Of a stretch of 64,000 bases of DNA, positions 1 through 7,561 are shown piece by piece. Both the position numbers and the translations under genes were made by a program. Under the pieces are notes generated by a model. That model saw nothing but the letters and a program-made list of their open reading frames with translations, made no database searches and was not told the DNA's origin. Position 1 is the first letter of the stretch, and each line of letters begins with the position of its first letter. Origin of the DNA: Ignavibacteriales bacterium (lineage in GTDB: Bacteria; Bacteroidota; Ignavibacteria; Tepidaquicellales; Tepidaquicellaceae); the NCBI GenBank assembly GCA_020635255.1, contig JACKAC010000001.1, positions 659,501-723,500 on the forward strand, read 5' to 3'.

Positions 1-318
<318 letters not shown>

Positions 319-499
319 TTAAAACTCTTTCGAAGTAAGCCGGTTTTAAAAATTTTGGGTTATGTTAAAAAAGTTATTTATCTTTATCACAACAATCATC
401 GAATACAACATTCAAAAATAGCTCGAAGAAAAATCCAAGTATACGTCCGATTATTTCATCCCAGTATATCATTTCTGTTTGGTCTAATAAACAACGAAA

Positions 500-528
500 G
501 GTGAGGCGGACCCGTCGGACCGCTCACC
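500..528 (-). terminator. Hairpin terminator downstream of hsp20
   Basis: The arms GGTGAG(G)CGG and CCGCTCACC pair around a 10-nt loop with one bulge. On the minus strand the hairpin is followed by a T-rich tract, so it plausibly ends hsp20 transcription before dnaK. The T-run is interrupted, so strength is uncertain. The rest of the 301-555 gap is AT-rich, and I see no other feature in it. Confidence 0.5.
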
Positions 529-555
529 GTTTCGTGTTGTTCTGCATTCGTGGTC

Positions 556-984
556 TTACTTAATAGTCACTTCTTTTACGACCGGCTTGGCTTCTTCGAC
601 TTTTGGAAGAACGATGTTTAATACACCGTCTTTAAACTCTGCGTCGATAGCGTCGGTCTTTATGTCCTTGGAAAGATTGAAGCTGCGGCTGAACTCGCCG
701 TAGTATCTTTCGCTCATAAGCACGTTTTCATTTTCGGTCTTGGTTTCTTTGTTTTTGGTGCCTTTAATTGAAAGGACACCGTTTTCAATGTTAACTTTAA
801 CGTCCTCTTTCTTAACGCCCGGCATTTCGAGGGTCAGGTAGAAATTGTCGTTGTCTTCCCTGATCTCTGTCCTCGGGGTAACGTTAATATTCCTGCTGAT
901 ACCAGCCCAATCGCTGAAGATCGAGTCTATTGCTTCATCGAATGAAGCTAATCCTTTTGGTTTGTTAAATTTAACTAAGTTCAT
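556..984 (-). CDS. hsp20: Small heat shock protein, Hsp20/alpha-crystallin family
   Basis: ATP-independent holdase that binds unfolding proteins in the cytoplasm and passes them to DnaK/ClpB. The product is 142 aa, normal for the family. The alpha-crystallin domain spans about residues 37-128, with the signature AxxxxGVL seen as A115 to L122 (AEFKDGVL) and a PGVKKEDV segment at 55-62. A short C-terminal tail ends in a VTI (I/V-x-I/V) oligomerisation motif. The ATG at 984 has a Shine-Dalgarno-like AAGGAG about 10 nt upstream. It is preceded by a sigma-54-type promoter (1070-1086) and sits upstream of dnaK on the same strand, fitting a stress-response role. Confidence 0.96.
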   Translation of the reverse strand: MNLVKFNKPKGLASFDEAIDSIFSDWAGISRNINVTPRTEIREDNDNFYLTLEMPGVKKEDVKVNIENGVLSIKGTKNKETKTENENVLMSERYYGEFSRSFNLSKDIKTDAIDAEFKDGVLNIVLPKVEEAKPVVKEVTIK

Positions 985-1069
985 GGGTTGTTCTCCTTAA
1001 ATGTTAATTTTGTTTTTAAACTCTGTTAATTCAGAATGTGAAAAATTTTTCAAACTCATAATATACTAT

Positions 1070-1086
1070 AGCAAGGAGCGTGCCAA
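1070..1086 (-). promoter_or_regulatory. Sigma-54 (RpoN) -24/-12 promoter of hsp20
   Basis: On the minus strand the sequence reads TTGGCACG-CTCC-TTGCT, an essentially perfect match to the sigma-54 consensus (TTGGCACG, 4 nt, TTGCW). The -12 GC lies near 1072. Transcription would start near 1059, giving a leader of about 75 nt before the hsp20 ATG at 984. Sigma-54 promoters need an enhancer-binding activator, which fits the repeated TGTCA boxes just upstream. The match is seen directly; that it works is inference. Confidence 0.8.
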
Positions 1087-1105
1087 AGCTAAATAGCGAA
1101 TTATA

Positions 1106-1172
1106 TGTCACTAAGTGTGAAAGAAATGTCAAAAGGAGTGACAGGAAAGACAGGGGAGTGACAGATATGTCA
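1106..1172. promoter_or_regulatory. Cluster of TGTCA/TGACA boxes, candidate enhancer-binding-protein sites
   Basis: Five TGTCA/TGACA half-sites occur in 67 bp: 1106-1110, 1127-1131, 1139-1143, 1159-1163 and 1168-1172. Two pairs are inverted (TGTCA-N7-TGACA and TGACA-N4-TGTCA). A 10-mer, GGAGTGACAG, is repeated exactly 20 bp apart (1135 and 1155), about two helical turns. The cluster lies roughly 20-85 bp upstream of the -24 element of the hsp20 sigma-54 promoter, where an NtrC-type activator would bind. The activator itself is not encoded in the window. Confidence 0.6.
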
Positions 1173-1183
1173 GTGAAATGAAA

Positions 1184-1216
1184 TTGCCACAGAGGCACAG
1201 AGTACGCGGAGAAAAG
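1184..1216. repeat. Possible relic of a dispersed intergenic repeat
   Basis: The segment containing GCCACAGAGGCACAGAG resembles a short intergenic repeat I recall from many bacterial genomes. It lies in a 428-bp non-coding gap (985-1412) upstream of the hsp20 control region. Only one copy is in the window, so the repeat status is from memory rather than measured. Confidence 0.35.
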
Positions 1217-1376
1217 ACTTAATGCCTGCGGCTCGCTCGACCGGCAATTTCCGCACGGCCGTTTGAATCACCTTTGGTGATTATGGAATAGTGGCTCGTT
1301 CGAAGTGATTAAACCGAATTAGCTGTTATTGACGTCCGGAAGTTATGGATCTAGATTGGCTTCGCCTAACTGGCGG

Positions 1377-1394
1377 TTCCCACCTCCGCGGGAA
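1377..1394. repeat. Short palindrome resembling a dispersed bacterial repeat
   Basis: TTCCC-ACCTCCGC-GGGAA forms a 5-bp stem with an 8-nt loop, and the flank reads GGGAATGACA, like a common dispersed intergenic palindrome. It sits immediately downstream of the flippase stop (1413) and could also act in RNA 3'-end stability. Between 1217 and 1376 I see no gene or clear structure. Confidence 0.4.
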
Positions 1395-1412
1395 TGACAA
1401 ATTGGAGAAGGA

Positions 1413-2891
1413 TTATTTCTTGAATAGGGATCTGGTTTTGCGGAGGTCGATGAGGCCGGTTGCCTGCAAGGTGGATAGGTAAACCATAAATAATGAGGCG
1501 AGGATAAGGAGGATATATTTTATCGAGACGTCCTGTAATGCATGAACGAGTGAGCCGCCAACAAAGAAAACGAGAGTAAGCAGGAAAATACCGGATAGCT
1601 TCCCGAGCTGGTAATTAACGGGGAAGATACGCTGGGAGATAATGTATAAAGCAATGAACTGTACAATGTATGTGATTAGAATAGCCCAGGATGCGCCAAA
1701 GATGCCGTATACGGGAGTAAGGATAAAGTTAAGAATGATGTTAACGATGAATGCGATGGCTGAGGCGAGGAGGAGGAGCGAGGTTTTGTTTTTCAGGAAC
1801 GGCGCGGCGTTGAGATTGTCCGCGAGGCCGAGGAAGAAGTACGCGCCTAGGATCAGCGGGAGAATGCCAAGCCCGGACCAATATTCGGGAGCAAGTATGT
1901 GTATGCCGAAGAAATTAATTTTAGCGAGAGGCGCGGTGAAGAACGAGAAAAATAGAAATATGGAAAGCGCGATAAAGACAAAATATGTGAAAACGTTGGC
2001 GATGACCTTCTTGCTGTCTGGGTTTTCCGCGAGGTTAAGGAAGTAGGGCGTCCAGGCGAATTTAAAAGAGGCGATGGCGAGCGTCATTACGGATGCAAGA
2101 CGGTAATTAGCCGAGTATATACCTACTAGCGATTCGTCAAAGAAATATTTAAGGAAGTAGCGGTCGGACTGGCTAATCAGGATAACGAAAATGCCGATGT
2201 AGATGAATTTGTTACCATAAGAGACGAGCTCCTTCATTAGTTGAGTCGAGACTTTCGGGAGCAAATATTCACGGGTAACGATAAGTCCGGCGATGAGCGT
2301 GAAAATGACGGACGCGATGTAGGCATAGAAAATTGCTTCGATACCAAAGTGGTATCCGATAATGAGAATGAGGTTAAGACCGAGATTTATCACCAGTGAT
2401 ATGGCTGTAATGACAGCGTATGTTTTTGCTTTAAGGTTAGCGCGGAGCAATAGTAACGGGTAACGTGACAGCGCATCGAAGAAAATGAGCAAGGCGAGGA
2501 TCTTTATTAAGAATGCTGCCTGCGGAATATTGTCGAATTTAATGAGTTCAGCTATAGCACCGGACGTAAAATACAGAATTACGGAAAAGACGGCTGAAGT
2601 AACAGAGATCATCGTGAGCGTGGTGCAGTAAATGCGTGCTTTTTCTGTTTGGTCTTTGGCGTCGATGAAGAATTTGAGAAATGACGTTTCCGTACCAAAC
2701 ATATATAGTATATTCAGAAAAATCCAGAGGGAGAAGATAAGCGAGTAAACACCGAGTTCCTGCGAGGAAAAATAATCGGTATAAAGCGGCAGCAGCAAAA
2801 CAGACAGCGAGCGGTTAAGGAAAAGCCCCATACCGTAGTAGACGGTGTGCGAGAAGAGCGTCTTAACATGTGATGTGTTTTCCTCAGACAT
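1413..2891 (-). CDS. Polysaccharide flippase (Wzx/MOP superfamily)
   Basis: Integral inner-membrane protein expected to flip undecaprenyl-linked oligosaccharide units to the periplasm. The 492-residue product is almost entirely hydrophobic helices (about 12-14 predicted by eye), with the family's usual N-terminal opening GMGLFLNRSLSVLLLPLYT and the mid-region QSDRYFLKYFF. I chose the ATG at 2891 because it gives an 8-nt overlap with the upstream glycosyltransferase stop (2884-2886), a typical coupled arrangement. An upstream in-frame ATG at 2924 would add 11 residues inside that gene. It is the last gene of the minus-strand glycan array, consistent with export of the glycan made by the genes before it. 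Confidence 0.9.
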   Translation of the reverse strand: MSEENTSHVKTLFSHTVYYGMGLFLNRSLSVLLLPLYTDYFSSQELGVYSLIFSLWIFLNILYMFGTETSFLKFFIDAKDQTEKARIYCTTLTMISVTSAVFSVILYFTSGAIAELIKFDNIPQAAFLIKILALLIFFDALSRYPLLLLRANLKAKTYAVITAISLVINLGLNLILIIGYHFGIEAIFYAYIASVIFTLIAGLIVTREYLLPKVSTQLMKELVSYGNKFIYIGIFVILISQSDRYFLKYFFDESLVGIYSANYRLASVMTLAIASFKFAWTPYFLNLAENPDSKKVIANVFTYFVFIALSIFLFFSFFTAPLAKINFFGIHILAPEYWSGLGILPLILGAYFFLGLADNLNAAPFLKNKTSLLLLASAIAFIVNIILNFILTPVYGIFGASWAILITYIVQFIALYIISQRIFPVNYQLGKLSGIFLLTLVFFVGGSLVHALQDVSIKYILLILASLFMVYLSTLQATGLIDLRKTRSLFKK

Positions 2892-3963
2892 CAGCAATAT
2901 TATGTTTACGATACAATTCTTCAAGCTTTTCGTTAACTGCTTCGAAGGAGTGGTACTTTTCCACCCATCGGCGACCTTCGGTTATTTTATCTTTACGGAG
3001 CTGTTCACTGTCGATTATCGAAAGAAGATTCCCCTTTAATGTATCGATAGTGGAGTGAATCATTGGATTTTCCGGGATAAAATTGAGATAATCCACAGAG
3101 AACTCCGTGAAAGTCGGGATACCCATTGAGAGATTTTCGATGGAGTTTTTCCCGTACCCGCTTCCGCCCATCTCACCGCCGACCTGGTCAATTGCGAGGT
3201 CGCATGTCTGTTTCAGTTCGAGTAGAGCGTTTCGGTCCATATTTTCGATCAGTATAAACTCAATCCGCCGTTCTTTTTCAATTTCAGCAATAATCGGTAG
3301 TATTTTGTCAGTACCTTTAAATTTACGGTTGGTAGGGGAATGAATGATTTTTATAAGCGGGTTATTCCTTTCTTTTATCTCGTACTTTTTTACGTCAAAA
3401 GGAAAGAACAGATAATTAATTCCCTTATAAAGATCAATATGGTCGAACTCTACCGTTAGATTTAAATCGCTGATATCATCCAGTTCTTTAAAAATACCGC
3501 GTGTACGAAGGTCACTTCCATAATAACAGCAAACAATCTTCTTTCCCCGTTTTTTCATTTCAATGGCAAATCGGGAGTCACGGTAGAAATCCATTCCACC
3601 ATCGAAATGGTAAATGTCAAATTTATCCAGGTCGTATTTTTTGATAATGTCTTCTATCTTGAACTTATTCATCAGATCGCGGAAAACGAAGTAAACATTT
3701 TCAGCGGTGTTCTTCGGTTTTATGTATTTAAGATCACGGGAAGCGGAGCCTGCCCATTCCATTTTAGAGTTGCGCCATTTAGACGCGAGAGAGCCGGAGG
3801 GGAGTTTGATCCCAAGAGTAATATCTTCTTCAAAGTTAAGCGTGTTTTGAAAAATTGTAACAAGACGTGATTCATATCCGGTCCGGCGCTGCATTAGGGT
3901 AAAGTCCATTGGCATACCGGCAAAGTTCTGCGGCGCAATATGTAAGACACGGGGTTTAGCCAA
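2884..3963 (-). CDS. Glycosyltransferase, GT4-like
   Basis: Probable sugar transferase for surface-glycan assembly. The 359-aa protein begins RVLHIAPQNFAGMP, a GT-B N-terminal Rossmann start. It has a YYGSDLRTRG segment mid-way and a C-terminal domain with HSPTNRKFKGTD and NSIENLSMGIPTF, which correspond to the nucleotide-sugar binding region of GT4-type enzymes. The start is TTG at 3963, one base after the amidohydrolase stop; no better start is visible. The donor and acceptor sugars cannot be deduced. It sits between the amidohydrolase and the flippase in the same array. Confidence 0.8.
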   Translation of the reverse strand: MAKPRVLHIAPQNFAGMPMDFTLMQRRTGYESRLVTIFQNTLNFEEDITLGIKLPSGSLASKWRNSKMEWAGSASRDLKYIKPKNTAENVYFVFRDLMNKFKIEDIIKKYDLDKFDIYHFDGGMDFYRDSRFAIEMKKRGKKIVCCYYGSDLRTRGIFKELDDISDLNLTVEFDHIDLYKGINYLFFPFDVKKYEIKERNNPLIKIIHSPTNRKFKGTDKILPIIAEIEKERRIEFILIENMDRNALLELKQTCDLAIDQVGGEMGGSGYGKNSIENLSMGIPTFTEFSVDYLNFIPENPMIHSTIDTLKGNLLSIIDSEQLRKDKITEGRRWVEKYHSFEAVNEKLEELYRKHNIADV

Positions 3964-3964
3964 G

Positions 3965-4696
3965 CTAAGCGTTTAGTAAACGTAAAATATTTCCGCTGAA
4001 TATAAGTTCTTTATCGGATGCGGGTATATCGAGTGACTCTACGATGGGGATATATGTCAGCGGGAGACCGAGATTATAATCGGAGCCGAAGATAACTTTT
4101 TCCGCGCCAACTTTATGCACAACTTTATTGACGAAATGAAATTCCCGGACAGATTCGGTGCCGAGGTAAACGTGTGGGTAATTGCCATTTTTCACGTCTT
4201 CAGCGCATTGCAGGAAAAGCCCAGGCTGGTCACCTCCAAGATGAGCGAGAACAACCATAAGGTCGGGATATTTTTTGGCGCATTCGAGAGGAAACTTGTA
4301 GCTTGCTATCTCCTGCCAGCGTCCGCAATGAACTATGACGGGTTTTTTCTTCTCGGATGCGATCTGTAAATATTTATCATAAGATGCATCGCTCATTCGT
4401 TTTCTCTGTATAGATGGATGTATCTTAAATGCTGAAATGCTGTCGATGTTCTGCTCCAGGAAACTATCGAGACCCGGGTCTTCCGGATTTATCCATGCCA
4501 TGTAAAAGAATTTAAAATCGGGATGATCGTCTATCTGCGCAAACAATTCGGCATTCGGTGTGGCGTCGGTAGGCATAGCGAGCGCAGCATCCACGCCGGA
4601 AGATTTCATTACCTGTATCGCTTCAGGGATAGTGGATTCATAATTAAAGAAAATATCGCTCCATTTGCCAATATGTATGTGGGAATCGATTATCAT
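3965..4696 (-). CDS. Metal-dependent amidohydrolase (Amidohydro_2 type TIM barrel)
   Basis: Predicted zinc-type hydrolase or decarboxylase-fold enzyme of 243 aa. Visible metal-site residues are H6 and H8 (DSHIHIG), H123 (VIVHCGRW), H152 (LAHLGGD) and D206 (IFGSDYNLG), in the order of the superfamily. The ATG at 4696 overlaps the formyltransferase stop as ATGA, so translation is probably coupled. A TIM-barrel hydrolase inside a glycan gene set next to an N-formyltransferase may act on a sugar amide or a related intermediate, but the substrate is unknown. Confidence 0.82.
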   Translation of the reverse strand: MIIDSHIHIGKWSDIFFNYESTIPEAIQVMKSSGVDAALAMPTDATPNAELFAQIDDHPDFKFFYMAWINPEDPGLDSFLEQNIDSISAFKIHPSIQRKRMSDASYDKYLQIASEKKKPVIVHCGRWQEIASYKFPLECAKKYPDLMVVLAHLGGDQPGLFLQCAEDVKNGNYPHVYLGTESVREFHFVNKVVHKVGAEKVIFGSDYNLGLPLTYIPIVESLDIPASDKELIFSGNILRLLNA

Positions 4697-5601
4697 TCCA
4701 GGATGTCTCCTTTGTGAAAATTATCAATAATAGAAACGGGATTCAAGGATTCATCGGCAAGTGAAGTGATGTTGATCGAACCATTACCACACTTTACAGT
4801 GACAGAATCTTCCGTTATAAAGTTTATTTCGCCGGGTTTACCTACTTCATTATCCAACAGTATCTCGGAATTAAGAGCGATGAACTTTTTTGCACCGGAT
4901 TCGAAAAAAGCACCGGGGAAGGGCGGTATAAGAGCGCGAATTAGGTTAAATATATCTCTCGCGCTTCTATTCCAATCGATCTTACGCTCCTCGTCGGATA
5001 TTTTTCTATATGCTTTTGGATTTTGAGAAAGGTCCTGCTTCCTGCAATCCAGGGTTTCCCGTTTGAAAGTCTCAAAGAAACGCTCAATGAGAGGAGCTGT
5101 TTCTTCTGCACATCTTTTTGAGAGAGTATTAATGTCATCTTTATCGGTTATGGGGATCACTGTCTCGAGGCAGACATCACCGGAATCAACTCCTACATCC
5201 ATTTTATGCAGTGTAAGTGTGAAAAATTTTTCTCCATTGATAATGGAGCGGGATATTGGAGCGCGTCCGCGGTATTTCGGGAGTTTCCCTCCGTGTATAT
5301 TAAAAATGCCGTGCTTTGGGATATCCAGTGTATCTTTTTTTATTATTTCCATGAATCCGAGACACATACCGACGTCGCATTTTGCAAGCTCCGTGTGAAT
5401 TTCAGAGATCTTATTTACATGGAAAATCGGTATTGAATTGGACACACAAAGTTTTGTAATAGGTTCGTAAAATGAATCTTTAAGTCTGTCGTAATCAAGA
5501 TCCGTATGAGTAACTACGCAATGAGGTTTATACCCTTTCGCTATGAGGTCTCTCAGGCAATTATAGCTTATTATGCCGTGCGCGAGAAAAAAAAACTTCA
5601 T
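4693..5601 (-). CDS. Sugar N-formyltransferase-like protein (formyl_transf family)
   Basis: Probably transfers a formyl group from N10-formyl-tetrahydrofolate to an amino sugar nucleotide. From the ATG at 5601 the protein is 302 aa. Its catalytic triad is visible as N101 and H103 (FNIHGGKLPKYRG) and D139 (VGVDSGDV), nearly the spacing of the ArnA formyltransferase domain (N102, H104, D140). The ATG at 5601 overlaps the epimerase stop as ATGA; an upstream ATG at 5622 exists but is less likely. A C-terminal OB-like region with the formyl_trans_C pattern follows (about 205-300). A housekeeping methionyl-tRNA formyltransferase is less likely given the glycan neighbours. Confidence 0.85.
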   Translation of the reverse strand: MKFFFLAHGIISYNCLRDLIAKGYKPHCVVTHTDLDYDRLKDSFYEPITKLCVSNSIPIFHVNKISEIHTELAKCDVGMCLGFMEIIKKDTLDIPKHGIFNIHGGKLPKYRGRAPISRSIINGEKFFTLTLHKMDVGVDSGDVCLETVIPITDKDDINTLSKRCAEETAPLIERFFETFKRETLDCRKQDLSQNPKAYRKISDEERKIDWNRSARDIFNLIRALIPPFPGAFFESGAKKFIALNSEILLDNEVGKPGEINFITEDSVTVKCGNGSINITSLADESLNPVSIIDNFHKGDILE

Positions 5602-6563
5602 TTCAGATTTTTTTTGTACCATGCAAACGTGCGTTTTATACCCTCGTTTAGATCAACTTTTGGCACATAGCCGAGCAATTCGGTGGCCTTTTCAATGCTC
5701 GGGATACGAAGCTCGACATCCACATAATTTTTCGGAACGTATTTGATCTTTGACTTAGTCGGGCAGAGGGTAATTATTTTCTCAGCGAGAGAGGAGATCG
5801 TTACGGTTCCCTTTGGATTACCGATATTAAATATTTCACCGACAGCTTTCTTTTTAGTCAGGCAGAGCTCTATACCCTGAAGCATATCGTCTATGTAACA
5901 CCATGATCGAATCTGGTCGCCGGCTCCATGGATTTGTATGGTTTTGTTTTTGACAGCGTTTTTGATAAATATCTGTATAGCACCTTCACCTACCTGTCCC
6001 GGTCCGTAAATGTTGAACGGACGTATGGTAACGCAAGGGTAGCCTTTCACTTTATAATAGCTGTGGACGAGGTGCTCGCCGGCAACCTTGCTGATGGAAT
6101 ACGTCCAGCGGGCTTCACCTACGGGAGCAAAGTTAGTGCTGGATTTCTCGGTGGATTTATAAGCGTAAGCGCCGAGCACTTCACTTGTGGAGAAGTCCAG
6201 GACTCGTTCGAGTTTAGATGAATATTTCTTTAAAGACTTAAGCAGATTAAGAGTCCCGATCATATTTACTTCCATTGTATTGATCGGGTTTAGGATTACC
6301 GTATCAATGCCCGCGATCGCGGCAAGATGAACTACAACCTGGGGCTTAAAATCCTGCGCGGTTTTTGTAAGTAGAGAAAGATCCAGTACGTCGCCCTTTA
6401 CGATCTTGATATGCCGGGAAGAGAGTCCTTTATCAGAAAGCGAGTCGCGATGGAAATTATCGTAAATAAGGATCTCGTTATCCTTGTGAAGTTTGGACGC
6501 GAGGGTACTGCCGATGAATCCGGCACCCCCAGTAAGTAATACTCTTTTGTTTTTAATGTTCAC
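5598..6563 (-). CDS. NAD-dependent epimerase/dehydratase (extended SDR)
   Basis: Nucleotide-sugar modifying enzyme of 321 aa. The NAD-binding motif TGGAGFIGS lies at residues 11-19 and the catalytic YSISK (Y155, K159) follows an STSEVLG segment, as in the extended short-chain dehydrogenases. The late RPFNIYGPGQ segment is also typical of dTDP/UDP-sugar epimerases and decarboxylases. It precedes the formyltransferase with an ATGA overlap, so it may supply the substrate the transferase modifies, resembling the dehydrogenase plus formyltransferase pairing of ArnA. Exact sugar specificity is unknown. Confidence 0.88.
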   Translation of the reverse strand: MNIKNKRVLLTGGAGFIGSTLASKLHKDNEILIYDNFHRDSLSDKGLSSRHIKIVKGDVLDLSLLTKTAQDFKPQVVVHLAAIAGIDTVILNPINTMEVNMIGTLNLLKSLKKYSSKLERVLDFSTSEVLGAYAYKSTEKSSTNFAPVGEARWTYSISKVAGEHLVHSYYKVKGYPCVTIRPFNIYGPGQVGEGAIQIFIKNAVKNKTIQIHGAGDQIRSWCYIDDMLQGIELCLTKKKAVGEIFNIGNPKGTVTISSLAEKIITLCPTKSKIKYVPKNYVDVELRIPSIEKATELLGYVPKVDLNEGIKRTFAWYKKNLK

Positions 6564-6574
6564 GTATTGTTATT

Positions 6575-7558
6575 TTATTTACCACTAATGTAAAGTTCGT
6601 AAGTTTTGCGTAAGAACCCGCTTGCCATAAATTTCTTTTTGAATGAGAAAAGTCCTTCGAGGAATTTATAGCCGATATTTGACGTGCCTACGTCGTACAC
6701 TCTGTAACCGTTCTTTTTCGCCCACTCGATGGATTTAAACAGTATAAGGTCTGAAACCCGCGCTCGTTTGTACTCTTCGTGCGTCGCCATGTAGAAGTTC
6801 AATATCACATCCTCCTTTACCTTAAAGAGGATGCATATACCGGCGATGACCCCCTCGATCTCCGCATAAAAAAGGAATATCTTATCGGGGAGATTATTTT
6901 TTAAGTATATCAACTCTTTGATGGAGTGTGTCGGAGTAACATTTTTTAGCTGACGGTTTTCAAGAAGTACGGAATAATATTCTTTGAAATTCTCTTCATC
7001 GAGTTCTTTGTCCAGTATTTTGACTTCAATATTTGTATCGGATTTTTTTATCGAGCGCTTTTTGGGGTTAGAGAGCTTTTCAAATTCAAAATTCGTTAAA
7101 TCGACAATGTTCGTTATCGAATTTTTAGTAATAGAAAATCCTTCATGGAGCAGAGCGTATTCATATTCTTCGTCGGGATTTTTTTGGTAAATGAACGGCT
7201 GGTTCCGCAGGATAATGCGGTTAAACCCCTGCGCTTTAATATATTTTCGAAACGTTCTAATAATCTCATTATAATCGATTAGGTCGAGCTTATCGCTCCA
7301 CGTGAAACCGCCGAAGCTGGCACCGTTGCATGAGATGAATGTTTTACCATTCACGTCTGTTCTTTCGCATCCCGTAAGCAGTGCGGCAATTTTCTTAGTC
7401 TTTTCCTCGCGGAATTTAAGATGATGCCATTTGATCCTTTTGCTGAAAAGGTCATTGTAGACGAGGAACTTAGGGTCGAAGAAAAGATTATAGTTCGTTT
7501 TAAGGAAACGCGTCCAATCGGGATCTTCGTTAATATTTACTTTAGTGCATTCGAACAT
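6575..7558 (-). CDS. FemAB/GNAT-fold acyltransferase-like protein
   Basis: A 327-aa protein with the fold of GNAT or FemAB-like transferases, which attach acyl or aminoacyl groups to sugars or peptides. The C-terminal half contains KIFLFYAEIEGVIAGICIL, then DLILFKSIEWAKKNGYRVYD and GTSNIGYKFLEGLFSFKKKF, the pattern commonly seen in FemAB-like proteins of polysaccharide clusters. There are no signal or membrane segments. It lies 3 bp after the GT39-like gene and 11 bp before the epimerase. The acyl group and acceptor are not deducible. Confidence 0.75.
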   Translation of the reverse strand: MFECTKVNINEDPDWTRFLKTNYNLFFDPKFLVYNDLFSKRIKWHHLKFREEKTKKIAALLTGCERTDVNGKTFISCNGASFGGFTWSDKLDLIDYNEIIRTFRKYIKAQGFNRIILRNQPFIYQKNPDEEYEYALLHEGFSITKNSITNIVDLTNFEFEKLSNPKKRSIKKSDTNIEVKILDKELDEENFKEYYSVLLENRQLKNVTPTHSIKELIYLKNNLPDKIFLFYAEIEGVIAGICILFKVKEDVILNFYMATHEEYKRARVSDLILFKSIEWAKKNGYRVYDVGTSNIGYKFLEGLFSFKKKFMASGFLRKTYELYISGK

Positions 7559-7561
7559 ATG

